A stretch of DNA of 64,000 bases, taken from the NCBI GenBank assembly GCA_002270465.1, contig NQOF01000002.1, positions 806,001-870,000 of the forward strand, read 5' to 3'. The notes under the pieces were generated by a model. The model was given only the letters and a program-made list of their open reading frames with translations. It was not told the DNA's origin and did no database searches. This stretch comes from Blautia hominis. GTDB taxonomy: Bacteria > Bacillota > Clostridia > Lachnospirales > Lachnospiraceae. Positions 1 through 7,944 of the stretch are shown in pieces. Position numbers and translations under genes: made by a program. Position 1 is the first letter of the stretch, and every line of letters starts with the position of its first letter.

Positions 1-1
1 G

Positions 2-1099
2 CTGAAAGCCAGCTCTGATAAGCAGGAGATCATGGGAGCAACCCTGGCAATGCTTGCCAGAGGATATGAGGGGAACAGCTATACTGCATATCCGGTGGGA
101 TTTTATAAAAATGTGGTCCTGACAGAAGAGAAGCAGGAAGAGATCCATCAGATCTTAACGGCCTGTACAGGTATGGAGGATGGATATACAGAAGCGATCC
201 GGGAGTCAGATGGGAAAACACCCATAGAAAATGGGGCAGTCATCCAGATGACAGGTGTCAATCCGCCAATCCTTGCCCCGGCAGAGGATCTGTCCTACGA
301 TAAGTTTTTACGGTACATGAAAAAAGCGGATAAGATCATCGGCGGAGGGACCAGCTATGCTGTTGACAAGATTAAAAATAATGCCATGACCTATGCCACT
401 TACGAGGATGCAAAAAAGATCTATGATGCCAGTCTGTATACGGACCGCATATCCAGAGGAAAAGCCAGGATATTCTGTGACTATATAGGCATTATCCTGG
501 GCCTCCTTCCTGTATTTCTGGCGGTCACCAGAACACTCAGGGACAAACGCTCTATGGCCCGGGAAGTGATTTATGCCAGAAAAGCTTCCTCTGTGACCAT
601 TATAGCAGCGCGATATTTTGCCGCTGTATTCCTGATCATAGTTCCACTGTTATTGCTGTCAGTTATGCCTACGCTTCAGTGTATGTATTACGGGCACCAG
701 TTGGGCGTGTCAGTGGATCTGCTGGCCTATGGAAAGTACATTCTGGGATGGATTTTACCGGAGGCGGCGTTTGTTCTGGCGTTGGGATTCTTCCTGTCCG
801 AATCCGTGGGAGGGCCGGCTGCTATTTTAGTACAGGTAGTGATCTGGATCGTAAGCATCAGCGCCGGAGGAACAAAGCTGGTTGGCTCGGTGGGCTGGAA
901 CCTGATCCCCCGGTTTAATAATGACCAGTCCACAGACGTATGGCTGTCCGTGTACGGTCAGATGGTCAAAAACAGGCTGCTGTATGCCGGGCTTGCCTTA
1001 GCGCTTATGGCAGGTACTATGGTGATCTATCACATGAAGCGGAAAGGAGTGCTGGGAGGCCGTGGAAAGAATTTTATCCATAGAAAAAGAACACTTTAA
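2..1099 (+). CDS. ABC-2 type transporter permease, 5' end outside window
   Basis: The reading frame is open from the first bases of the window, so the true start lies upstream; 365 residues are visible. The first half is a hydrophilic, probably extracytoplasmic domain. The second half has about six hydrophobic membrane segments, beginning near nt 480 and ending at nt 1035. This arrangement (large loop, then a six-helix bundle) fits ABC-2 exporter permeases of lantibiotic or multidrug type. It overlaps the next membrane protein by 38 bp, so the two probably form one exporter with an ATPase upstream. Substrate is unknown. Confidence 0.7.
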   Translation: MKASSDKQEIMGATLAMLARGYEGNSYTAYPVGFYKNVVLTEEKQEEIHQILTACTGMEDGYTEAIRESDGKTPIENGAVIQMTGVNPPILAPAEDLSYDKFLRYMKKADKIIGGGTSYAVDKIKNNAMTYATYEDAKKIYDASLYTDRISRGKARIFCDYIGIILGLLPVFLAVTRTLRDKRSMAREVIYARKASSVTIIAARYFAAVFLIIVPLLLLSVMPTLQCMYYGHQLGVSVDLLAYGKYILGWILPEAAFVLALGFFLSESVGGPAAILVQVVIWIVSISAGGTKLVGSVGWNLIPRFNNDQSTDVWLSVYGQMVKNRLLYAGLALALMAGTMVIYHMKRKGVLGGRGKNFIHRKRTL

Positions 1100-1682
1100 A
1101 AATCATTATGCCGGGCATTTCACAGCAGGTGTGCTGTTCTGCCTTTTCGCTCCGGTGATCGTGGGCATGGAAGCGCTGAACCGGTCTCAGGCCGGACAGG
1201 TATTGGATATGTATTTTTCACTGCTGGGCATTGTGCTGCTGACGCCGCTTTTTATGCCGGAGCAGAACAAAGATATCAGGGATTTGCTGGCAAGCAAAGA
1301 ATATCCGGTAAGAAATGTGCAGCTTTTACGTTTGCTGCAGGCATATCTCATACTGACACTACTGAATCTGCTGGTCTTATTTCGGATGAGGCTTGGGGAG
1401 TGCACCTTTCCCTTTGGAACTTACTTTTTTTGCGCCATGGCAAGCTGCGTTTTCCTTGGAGGACTTGGGATCCTGGCTTACGGTATAACGGATAATCTGG
1501 CAATCGCTTATATGATACCCGTATTTTATTATATCTGCTGTTATGGTTCAGGGGAAAAGTACATGGGAAAATTTTATTTATTTTCTCTCATGGAGGGAAA
1601 GATGGAGAATAAGATATGGCTTGGTACAGCAGGTATTGTGCTGACTGCAGCAGGCCTATGGATAAGAAACAGAAAGAAATAG
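1062..1682 (+). CDS. Second ABC-2 type permease subunit
   Basis: A 206-residue polytopic membrane protein with about five to six hydrophobic helices. It starts at GTG 1062 inside the previous gene, with AGGAG at 1045-1049, so translation is probably coupled. No ATPase motif is present. The pairing of two overlapping membrane proteins suggests both subunits of an ABC-2 exporter. The gene ends in a bidirectional terminator shared with the convergent XRE gene. Exact family and substrate are not recognised. Confidence 0.6.
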   Translation: MERILSIEKEHFKNHYAGHFTAGVLFCLFAPVIVGMEALNRSQAGQVLDMYFSLLGIVLLTPLFMPEQNKDIRDLLASKEYPVRNVQLLRLLQAYLILTLLNLLVLFRMRLGECTFPFGTYFFCAMASCVFLGGLGILAYGITDNLAIAYMIPVFYYICCYGSGEKYMGKFYLFSLMEGKMENKIWLGTAGIVLTAAGLWIRNRKK

Positions 1683-1732
1683 GAAAAGAGGCCGCTTATG
1701 GCAGGTTAATCCTGCCCCAAAGCGGTCTTTTC
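1681..1732. terminator. Bidirectional terminator between permease and XRE genes
   Basis: Arms GAAAAGA..CCGCTT and AAGCGG..CTTTTC pair with a short bulge around an inner GGCAGG/CCTGCC hairpin, followed by a T-rich run. It lies across the convergent gene ends and overlaps the 3' end of the XRE gene. Confidence 0.7.
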
Positions 1733-2452
1733 TTTAGTAAGTTCAGGAACATCCACACACCCGACATAAAGTCCTAAACGGCGGTACTGAGAATAGTCGG
1801 TAGCCGGAATGTCGTCAATGGTCCCGTTTAAGGATTTCAGGATGAATCTCTCATGGCTTTTATAAAACCTTCCGATAAACAGCAGACCATTATGGAGTAC
1901 CAACCATATTTCACCGTTTTTTGGCCGCTGTCCCTCATTGCGTTGAAAGCCCAGGACGGAATTTTTGAAAAATTTTGGCTCCAGTAAATCTGTGCGGAGC
2001 CAGACGAGAAAGGTACAGGAGTCTGTCAGAAAGTTTTTATCTACCGTTACATTGTGTGTTTTGGCGCTGTCAAGCTCGGCCCAGCCGTCCACAATGTTGG
2101 TGAATTCATAACACCTCAGGGTTATTTTCTTATCGTTCTGCAGATGGATCATGCGGTCATATTCCAGGTCGATCACATACTTGATATATTCTTTCTGGCA
2201 GGTGGGCAGCAGCTTGAAGCGGCGGAGGTATTCCTCATAGCAATAGGGAATCAAGACAGGACGCCCTGAAAATTCGTCCAAAGAACAATTAAGCGCTTTG
2301 GCTATGGCAGACATAGTTTCATATCCGGGATTCGATGTGATTCCGCTTATGATTTTAGAAAGTGTTCCGACAGGGATATTACTGATAAGAGACAGCATTT
2401 CGATCGTATAGCCCTGCGCCTTCATGATTTCCTTTAATTTTTTATTATCCAT
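1706..2452 (-). CDS. XRE-family regulator with LexA/CI-like C-terminal domain
   Basis: A 248-residue protein. Residues about 3-62 form a Cro/CI helix-turn-helix (a TIEMLSLISNIPVGTLSKIISG-type pattern). The C-terminal half contains a short beta-rich stretch ending in a GRFYKS..LKSLNG pattern, like the S24/LexA fold. I see no convincing Ser/Lys catalytic pair, so self-cleavage is not supported. Start chosen at 2452 because AAGGAA lies just upstream; the longer frame to 2503 has no ribosome site. It is divergent from the Spo0A_C gene. A TTCCA-N4-TGGAA inverted repeat at 2463-2476, next to its own start, suggests autoregulation. Confidence 0.8.
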   Translation of the reverse strand: MDNKKLKEIMKAQGYTIEMLSLISNIPVGTLSKIISGITSNPGYETMSAIAKALNCSLDEFSGRPVLIPYCYEEYLRRFKLLPTCQKEYIKYVIDLEYDRMIHLQNDKKITLRCYEFTNIVDGWAELDSAKTHNVTVDKNFLTDSCTFLVWLRTDLLEPKFFKNSVLGFQRNEGQRPKNGEIWLVLHNGLLFIGRFYKSHERFILKSLNGTIDDIPATDYSQYRRLGLYVGCVDVPELTKEKTALGQD

Positions 2453-2462
2453 GTTCCATTCC

Positions 2463-2476
2463 TTCCAAATATGGAA
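2463..2476. promoter_or_regulatory. Possible XRE operator
   Basis: A perfect TTCCA-AATA-TGGAA inverted repeat just upstream of the XRE start and about 20 bp upstream of the divergent -35 box. Its position suits control of both genes. Assignment is inference from position and symmetry. Confidence 0.4.
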
Positions 2477-2496
2477 TATTATGGCAGTGAGCTGCG

Positions 2497-2525
2497 TTGA
2501 CAAGTACAGGCCGGTTTCTTATAAT
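2497..2525 (+). promoter_or_regulatory. Consensus sigma-A promoter of the Spo0A_C gene
   Basis: TTGACA (2497-2502), 17 bp spacer, TATAAT (2520-2525). This is a full consensus match ending 59 bp before the start codon. Confidence 0.85.
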
Positions 2526-2584
2526 AGAAACATTCGTGTTTTACAGAACCACTGAGAAATATTCTATTTGGGAGGAAATATACC

Positions 2585-3076
2585 ATGAATCGTGAAAATT
2601 TTCAAGAACTGCTGGCAGAGGGGAAGATACTGGAGATGGCGCTGCAATATCTGCTGCAGGCAGAAATATTGGAAAAGAGGGACAGACATACAGGTGATAT
2701 GACCGGTTATTGTCAGGAACTCATAGAAATGGATGTGGGAGCGCGCACAGGTATCCTGTTGAACAGGCTGGGCATCACTCCCAATCTGAAAGGGCATCTG
2801 TATCTGAGAAAAGCAATTGCACTGGAGGTAGAGGGGAACAGCAGCCTGAATGGCATGATGAAGTGTCTTTACCCCCAGGTGGCCTCTCAGTGCAATACAG
2901 CTCCCGCCAGTGTGGAACGGAATATCCGCCATGCCATAGAAGTGATGTGGGAGCGGGGCAATCAGGAACTGTATCGTGAAATTGCGAATTATTACATACA
3001 AAAACGTCCAAGCAACGGGCAGTTTATCACTTCCATTGCCGCGTATTTCAGGGATGGACGGATACTTATGCACTGA
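2585..3076 (+). CDS. Free-standing Spo0A C-terminal-domain protein
   Basis: A 163-residue protein with GGAGG at 2571-2575. Residues about 62-125 closely resemble the Spo0A DNA-binding effector domain: the pattern LGITPNLKG..YLRKAI, then LYPQVA, then VERNIRHAIEVMWERG. The N-terminal 60 residues are helical and contain no receiver-domain aspartate pocket, so this is not Spo0A itself. It presumably binds DNA at 0A-box-like sites without phosphorylation control; that is inference. It has its own consensus promoter, is divergent from an XRE regulator and lies just upstream of the VanRS-like pair. Confidence 0.8.
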   Translation: MNRENFQELLAEGKILEMALQYLLQAEILEKRDRHTGDMTGYCQELIEMDVGARTGILLNRLGITPNLKGHLYLRKAIALEVEGNSSLNGMMKCLYPQVASQCNTAPASVERNIRHAIEVMWERGNQELYREIANYYIQKRPSNGQFITSIAAYFRDGRILMH

Positions 3077-3086
3077 AATGCAAAAA

Positions 3087-3130
3087 CTTAGGATAATGTT
3101 AACAAATTCTTAGTGATTTCCTGGTATGAT
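3087..3130 (+). promoter_or_regulatory. vanR-like promoter with two CTTAG half-sites
   Basis: CTTAG occurs at 3087 and 3109, exactly 22 bp apart (two helical turns). An extended -10, TGnTATGAT, lies at 3122-3130, with no good -35 at normal spacing. That suits activation by an OmpR-type regulator, probably the VanR-like protein itself. The same half-site recurs upstream of the carboxypeptidase gene. Confidence 0.55.
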
Positions 3131-3153
3131 AGATGCAGAAGGAGGAATATGTC

Positions 3154-3849
3154 ATGGCAGAAAAGATACTGGTAGTAGACGACGAGAAGGAGATTGCCGA
3201 CCTGGTTGCATTGTACCTGGAAAATGAAACGTATCAGGTTTTTAAATATTATACAGCCGAGGAGGCTCTGGCCTGTTTTGACAGGGAAAAGATAGATCTG
3301 GCTGTACTGGATATTATGCTTCCCGGTATGAGCGGCCTGGAGATATGCAGAAGGATCAGAGAAAAGTACACGTTTCCCGTAATCATGCTGACGGCAAAAG
3401 GGGAGGAACTGGACAAGATCACGGGGCTGAGCCTGGGGGCGGACGATTATATCACAAAACCCTTTCGGCCCCTGGAGCTGGTGGCAAGAGTGAAAGCCCA
3501 GCTCCGCAGATATAAGAGATATAATTCGGGTTATGAAGCCAATGAAGATATTCTGGAACATTCCGGCCTTGTGCTGAATATCAGGACACATGAATGTACG
3601 CTGGATGAAAAACCTCTTTCCCTGACACCGACAGAATTTTCCATTCTGCAGATACTGTGCAGGGAAAAGGGAAAAGTGGTGAGTGCAGAGGAACTGTTTC
3701 ACGAGATTTGGAAAGATGAGTATTTCAGCAAAAGTAATAATACCATAACCGTGCACATCCGCCACCTGAGGGAAAAGATGAATGATTCTTTTGAAAGTCC
3801 AAGGTATATTAAAACAGTCTGGGGGTATGGTTATAAAATTGAAGGATAG
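3154..3849 (+). CDS. VanR-like OmpR-family response regulator
   Basis: A 231-residue regulator. The receiver domain has the acidic pair D9/D10, the phosphorylation site D53 (LAVLDIMLPG), T80 and K102 (YITKPF). A winged-helix DNA-binding domain follows from about residue 130. The KITGLSLGADDYITKPFRPLELVARVK-like stretch is typical of VanR. Start at ATG 3154 has GGAGG at 3141-3145; the frame from 3133 is not needed. It overlaps the VanS-like gene by 23 bp. No VanH/A/X or VanG ligase genes are present, so this pair is not part of a complete glycopeptide-resistance cluster in this window. Confidence 0.9.
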   Translation: MAEKILVVDDEKEIADLVALYLENETYQVFKYYTAEEALACFDREKIDLAVLDIMLPGMSGLEICRRIREKYTFPVIMLTAKGEELDKITGLSLGADDYITKPFRPLELVARVKAQLRRYKRYNSGYEANEDILEHSGLVLNIRTHECTLDEKPLSLTPTEFSILQILCREKGKVVSAEELFHEIWKDEYFSKSNNTITVHIRHLREKMNDSFESPRYIKTVWGYGYKIEG

Positions 3850-4990
3850 ACTGCTATTTCTCTTAAAAGTGATCATTAGTTTTTATGTTATTCTTATAGT
3901 ATGTTACGTCATCTTTTATCTGGTGGATACGCTGGGAAACGGATTGTTTCTGGATTGGTTTGCCAGAAAATTTTTAGTTACCACAACTCTGGAGAATACA
4001 GATTCCGGCATGTCATATGTCAACCAGGATATATCCTGGTCTGTGCTGAAAGACTTTCTGCTGAAGTGTTTCTGTGCCATAGTTTTGTTTATGGCCGCGG
4101 TCATTTATTCTGTCGTTCATTTTTATACAAGAAAAAAAGTGAAGGCTGCAGCGAATGAAGCGGGGAAGCTGATCCACACGTATATGGATACAGAAAATGC
4201 AAAAGCAGAAGTGATATTTTCACCGCCGTACGGAGAGATTGGAACAGAGATGGAGCGGGTAAAAACCGTTATGGAGCGTCATGAACAGATTTTAAAAGAA
4301 GAGTCCAGACGTAAAAGTGACCTTTTGACCTATCTGGCCCATGACCTGAAGACACCGCTTACCTCTGTGATGGGGTATCTGAGCCTTTTGAATGAGGCGC
4401 CGGATATGCCGGAAGAACAGAAGGAAAAGTATGTAGGGATTGCCTTTGACAAGGCGTGCCGGCTGGAAAGTCTTCTAAATGAGTTTTTTGAGATCACCCG
4501 CTATAATCTCCAGGAGATACCGCTTGAGAAGGAGACCATTGACTTGTATTATATGCTGTTACAGATGATGGATGAATTCTATCCGATCCTCTCGGCTCAT
4601 GGGAACACGGCAAGTCTGCACGCGGATGAGGATCTTAAACTGTATGGGGATCCGGAAAAACTGGCAAGAGTATTTAATAATATCCTGAAAAATGCAGTGG
4701 CATACAGTTATCCGGATACCGTAATTGAGATCAGCGCCAAAGAGACCGATGAAAGTGTAGAGATTTCCATAGGGAACAAAGGGAAAACCATTCCGGCCCA
4801 GAAGCTGAAATCTATTTTTGAGAAATTTTTCAGGCTGGATGAGGCCCGGGGCAGTAATACAGGAGGCGCTGGACTGGGCCTGGCAATTGCAAAAGAGATT
4901 GTAGAGCAGCACGGGGGAACACTCAGGGCAGAGAGTAAAGAGGAGCTGACTGTATTCTATGTATCACTTCCAAAACGCGGAAACACATAA
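3827..4990 (+). CDS. VanS-like sensor histidine kinase
   Basis: A 387-residue membrane kinase. Start at ATG 3827 gives the MVIKLK N-terminus also found in enterococcal VanS and an overlap with the regulator gene. Two membrane helices (about 9-33 and 78-100) flank a short extracytoplasmic loop. The H-box YLAHDLKTPLTS carries H172. The N-box FNNILKNA lies near residue 285 and the G-box GGAGLGLAIAKE near 345. Cytoplasmic similarity to VanS is strong, while the sensor loop is different. It should phosphorylate the adjacent regulator in response to envelope stress; the ligand cannot be read from the sequence. Confidence 0.9.
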   Translation: MVIKLKDRLLFLLKVIISFYVILIVCYVIFYLVDTLGNGLFLDWFARKFLVTTTLENTDSGMSYVNQDISWSVLKDFLLKCFCAIVLFMAAVIYSVVHFYTRKKVKAAANEAGKLIHTYMDTENAKAEVIFSPPYGEIGTEMERVKTVMERHEQILKEESRRKSDLLTYLAHDLKTPLTSVMGYLSLLNEAPDMPEEQKEKYVGIAFDKACRLESLLNEFFEITRYNLQEIPLEKETIDLYYMLLQMMDEFYPILSAHGNTASLHADEDLKLYGDPEKLARVFNNILKNAVAYSYPDTVIEISAKETDESVEISIGNKGKTIPAQKLKSIFEKFFRLDEARGSNTGGAGLGLAIAKEIVEQHGGTLRAESKEELTVFYVSLPKRGNT

Positions 4991-4993
4991 TAT

Positions 4994-5084
4994 CTTAGGA
5001 TTTTCTTAGGAAAATATCAACTGAATATTAAAGGAAAGAACTCCCCGAAAAGATATAATGTCTTTAAGAACAGGGGAGTTCTTT
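4994..5084 (+). promoter_or_regulatory. Carboxypeptidase promoter with VanR-type repeats and inverted repeat around the -10
   Basis: CTTAGGA is repeated at 4994-5000 and 5005-5011, an 11 bp period typical of OmpR-family binding. TATAAT lies at 5054-5059 without a -35 at normal distance. A perfect 12 bp inverted repeat (AAAGAACTCCCC at 5035-5046, complement at 5073-5084) brackets the -10, with an inner AAAGA/TCTTT pairing. It may be an operator, or a terminator for upstream transcription. The sequence alone does not decide. Confidence 0.55.
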
Positions 5085-5111
5085 ATATATTCAGAGAGGA
5101 TGTGCGGACAG

Positions 5112-6077
5112 ATGGATAAGAGAAGGACAACAGTCAGGAAGATGACCGGAAGGCAGAGAAGAAGGCAGAGAAGAAGGAGGAGAATGTTAGCGGCAGCTAT
5201 GCTGTCTGTGATCTTAATAAGTTTTACCGCGTTTTTTGTTTTAGGTCAGGGCAAAGGGGAGACTGTTTCCCGGACAGAACAAAAAGATGTGGAAAACCTG
5301 AACGGGCTGAACAGCCGAAATGCTGTCCTTATGGACCTGGAGGCAGGGGAAATCCTAGCGGACAAAGGTGCGGATGAAAAGGTGTATCCTGCATCTCTTA
5401 CAAAGATCATGACAGCAGTTTTGGCTGTTGAGAACATTCCGGATCTGCAGGAAAGTATAACGGTTCCAGATGGGATTTTTCCGGGGCTTTACGCGGAAGG
5501 GGCCTCTTTGGCCGGCTTTTGTCCGGGTGAGGAAGCTGTAGGTATGGATCTGCTTTATGGGGTTCTGCTTCCCTCCGGCGCGGAATGCTGTCTAACACTT
5601 GCGGGCCGCATTGCCGGTTCGGAGGAGGCTTTTGTGGACATGATGAATGAAAAAGCGGGGGAACTTGGCATGGATGGTACCCATTTTACCAATTCCACAG
5701 GACTTCAGGATGAGAACCATTATTCTACCGTGAGGGATATCTCCACATTGCTGCAGTATGCGCTGGAAAATGAGACGTTCCGTCAGGTGTTTACCAGCAG
5801 CAGACATAGTACAAGTCCATCAGCCTGTCATCCCGAGGGATTTACATTTGTCAGCACCATGTTCCAGGAGATGAGCAGCGCCCAGGTGAACGGCGGCGAG
5901 ATACTGGGAGGAAAAACAGGGTATACCAAAGAAGCCGGACTCTGTCTCGCCAGTCTGGCGGTGATAGACGGGAAAGAGTATATTCTCGTAACTGCCCATG
6001 CCAATGGAAATCACGAGACAAAGCAGTATCATGTGCAGGATGCAGTGAAGGTATATGACCAGATTGGTAAAAGCTGA
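5112..6077 (+). CDS. Serine-type D-alanyl-D-alanine carboxypeptidase (S11, DacA-like)
   Basis: A 321-residue low-molecular-weight penicillin-binding protein. A very basic N-terminus precedes a signal anchor (about 25-46), so the catalytic domain is outside the membrane. Motifs are SxxK at S95-K98 (SLTKIM), the second motif at 155-157 as SGA instead of SGN/SAN, and KTG at 268-270. It removes the terminal D-Ala of peptidoglycan stems. There is no PBP5-type C-terminal anchor domain. ATG 5112 is chosen because of AGAGAGGA at 5093-5100. Its place after VanRS-like genes, with shared half-sites, suggests it belongs to their regulon. Confidence 0.85.
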   Translation: MDKRRTTVRKMTGRQRRRQRRRRRMLAAAMLSVILISFTAFFVLGQGKGETVSRTEQKDVENLNGLNSRNAVLMDLEAGEILADKGADEKVYPASLTKIMTAVLAVENIPDLQESITVPDGIFPGLYAEGASLAGFCPGEEAVGMDLLYGVLLPSGAECCLTLAGRIAGSEEAFVDMMNEKAGELGMDGTHFTNSTGLQDENHYSTVRDISTLLQYALENETFRQVFTSSRHSTSPSACHPEGFTFVSTMFQEMSSAQVNGGEILGGKTGYTKEAGLCLASLAVIDGKEYILVTAHANGNHETKQYHVQDAVKVYDQIGKS

Positions 6078-6123
6078 ACGCTTTTATACATAAAGGCGAT
6101 TCAGCATGAAAGTTACAAAAGGC

Positions 6124-6152
6124 TTGAAATTTGTATCCGGCTGTGATATGCT
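6124..6152 (+). promoter_or_regulatory. Promoter of the ABC-F leader
   Basis: TTGAAA (6124-6129), 17 bp spacer, TATGCT (6147-6152). Transcription would start near 6159, giving about 260 nt of leader before the ABC-F start codon. Confidence 0.65.
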
Positions 6153-6158
6153 GTTTTC

Positions 6159-6420
6159 AGAATTTAAAGAGAGGTGCTCCGATGAGAAAATAATCTATTT
6201 TTTGAAAACATGTGGAAACTGGAAGAACGGTACGATTTCGTATCGAATGTTTGTCATGTTATCAGAAGATAGGTTATATTCGCAGGAGCCCTCTTTTTTT
6301 CTGTGCTGAGCGGCTTTATTTTTGCGCGGATATAAAAATCGTCTGGTAACAGGCGATTTTTTAATGGCGGCAGAGACTTAGACATTATGTCTCAGCGCCC
6401 GCTGGGAGAGTGATTTTATT
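6159..6420 (+). promoter_or_regulatory. Attenuator-type 5' leader of the ABC-F gene
   Basis: This leader fills most of the 343 bp gap before the ABC-F gene. It holds a tiny uORF (ATG AGA AAA TAA, 6182-6193, peptide MRK) behind AAAGAGAGG, several hairpins, an intrinsic terminator at 6334-6362, and small hairpins (AGACA/TGTCT, CAGC/GCTG) near the gene's ribosome site. Such leaders are known for ABC-F resistance genes, where a drug-stalled ribosome prevents termination. Function here is inferred from layout. A 67-codon frame across it (6106-6309) is not supported as a gene. Confidence 0.55.
6334..6362 (+). terminator. Intrinsic terminator upstream of ABC-F gene (attenuator)
   Basis: A 12 bp stem (6334-6345 with 6350-6361, one G-U pair), GTAA loop and a run of six T at 6357-6362. 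It sits 58 bp before the ATG, inside the transcribed leader. Confidence 0.8.
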
Positions 6421-7944
6421 ATGGCAAAAATAAGCGTATCAGGATTGACCTTCAGCTATGACGGAAGTTATGATGATGTATTTTGTGAGGCTTCCTTTAT
6501 CTTGGATACCAATTGGAAATTAGGGCTTATGGGGCGGAACGGCAAAGGAAAGACCACACTGCTCAGACTGCTGATGGGACAGTATGCCTACAGGGGCAGT
6601 ATCAGCAGTTCGGTCTTATTTGATTATTTTCCTTTTCAGATCAGGGAGGAGGAGATGGGACATGACACCATAGAGGTGATAGAAGGCATACAGCCTGATT
6701 ATGAGCTGTGGAAGATCTGCCGGGAACTGGAACTGCTGCGTGTGGAGGCTGATATCCTCTACCGCCCGTATGAAACCCTGAGCCACGGGGAGCGCACGAA
6801 GGTCATGCTGGCTGTGCTCTTTTCCAGGGAAAGTTATTTCCTGCTCATTGATGAACCCACCAATCACCTGGATCTGGAGACAAGGGAGCTTTTGTGTGAT
6901 TATCTGAAAAAGAAAAAGGGATTTATCCTGGTATCCCATGACAGGTGGCTGTTGGATTCCTGTATTGACCATGTGCTGGCACTGGAGAGGAACCAGATTG
7001 AGGTGGAAAAAGGAAATTTCAGTTCCTGGTGGGAGAATAAGCAGAAACGGGACCGGTATGAGATCTCTGAAAATGAGAAACTGAAACAGGAGATCAAGAA
7101 GATGGAGGAATCTGCCAGAAAAGCCTCTGCCTGGGCAGAGAAGGCGGAGCGCTCGAAAATCGGCTTCAATCCTTTGGTGGAGCATGACAGGTTTCTTGAC
7201 ACAAGGGCTTATATCGGAGAAAAAGCCAGACGTATGCAGCAGAGGAGAAAAAACCTGGAACGCAGGCAGCAGACAGCGATCCGGGATAAGGAACAGCTTT
7301 TAAAAAATCTGGAACAGCCGGCACAGCTCAGACTTACGCCCCTTACCCACCATAAGGAGACCTATGTCAGGGCAAAGGAGGTAACTGTCTCTTATGGCAG
7401 CACCCGGGTAATGGAACATTTCAGCATGGAACTGAAACGCGGAGAGCGGATCTTGCTGCAGGGAAAAAACGGATGCGGAAAATCCAGTGTCCTGAAAATG
7501 ATTCTGCAGGATGCCGGAATCAGCGTTCCGGGTGTGGAGAACCTGTGCATCCGGGGACAGCATGAACTGGCGTCAGGACTGGAAATCTCCTATATTAACC
7601 AGGATACCTCTTTCTTAAGGGGGAGCCTTGATGCGTATATGGAGCGGGAATCCATAGACGGCAGCCTGTTCTTGGCTGTGCTTCGTAAGCTGGATTTTGA
7701 AAGGACACAGTTTGAAAAGAATATGGAAGAGTATTCAGAAGGCCAGAAAAAGAAAGTTCTCATAGCATCCAGCCTTCTGAAACCCGCCCACCTCTACATC
7801 TGGGACGAGCCAATGAACTATATTGATATATTCTCCAGAATGCAGATCGAGGATCTGATCCTGGAGTACGCGCCCACCATGCTGCTGGTGGAGCATGATA
7901 AGGACTTTGGGAGCCGCTGTGCCACCCGGGTCATTACGATTTAG
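6421..7944 (+). CDS. Lsa-like ABC-F ribosomal protection ATPase
   Basis: 507 residues with two ABC domains and no membrane helices. Domain 1 has Walker A GRNGKGKT (38-45), signature LSHGE (about 120) and Walker B LLIDEPTNHLD (about 141). A charged coiled linker spans about 190-310. Domain 2 has Walker A GKNGCGKS (about 348), signature YSEGQ (about 438) and Walker B LYIWDEPMNYID (about 458). The N-terminal LTFSYDGSYDDVF and the WDEP-NYID patterns mark the Lsa/Vga-like ABC-F group, which displaces lincosamides, streptogramin A and pleuromutilins from ribosomes. Length fits Lsa(A). Resistance and spectrum need testing. The attenuator leader supports drug-inducible expression. Confidence 0.88.
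   Translation: MAKISVSGLTFSYDGSYDDVFCEASFILDTNWKLGLMGRNGKGKTTLLRLLMGQYAYRGSISSSVLFDYFPFQIREEEMGHDTIEVIEGIQPDYELWKICRELELLRVEADILYRPYETLSHGERTKVMLAVLFSRESYFLLIDEPTNHLDLETRELLCDYLKKKKGFILVSHDRWLLDSCIDHVLALERNQIEVEKGNFSSWWENKQKRDRYEISENEKLKQEIKKMEESARKASAWAEKAERSKIGFNPLVEHDRFLDTRAYIGEKARRMQQRRKNLERRQQTAIRDKEQLLKNLEQPAQLRLTPLTHHKETYVRAKEVTVSYGSTRVMEHFSMELKRGERILLQGKNGCGKSSVLKMILQDAGISVPGVENLCIRGQHELASGLEISYINQDTSFLRGSLDAYMERESIDGSLFLAVLRKLDFERTQFEKNMEEYSEGQKKKVLIASSLLKPAHLYIWDEPMNYIDIFSRMQIEDLILEYAPTMLLVEHDKDFGSRCATRVITI

Noticed and set aside
3088-3876. 262-codon antisense frame over the vanR-like gene
   Set aside because: It is a shadow of a clear response-regulator gene, with no start signal or recognisable domain.
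3154-6077. Vancomycin-resistance operon
   Set aside because: VanRS-like regulators and a carboxypeptidase are present, but no D-Ala-D-Lac/Ser ligase, dehydrogenase or VanX-type dipeptidase. The term resistance operon is not justified.
6106-6309. 67-codon frame before the ABC-F gene
   Set aside because: It begins upstream of the leader promoter, has no ribosome site and overlaps the structured leader; coding use is not convincing.
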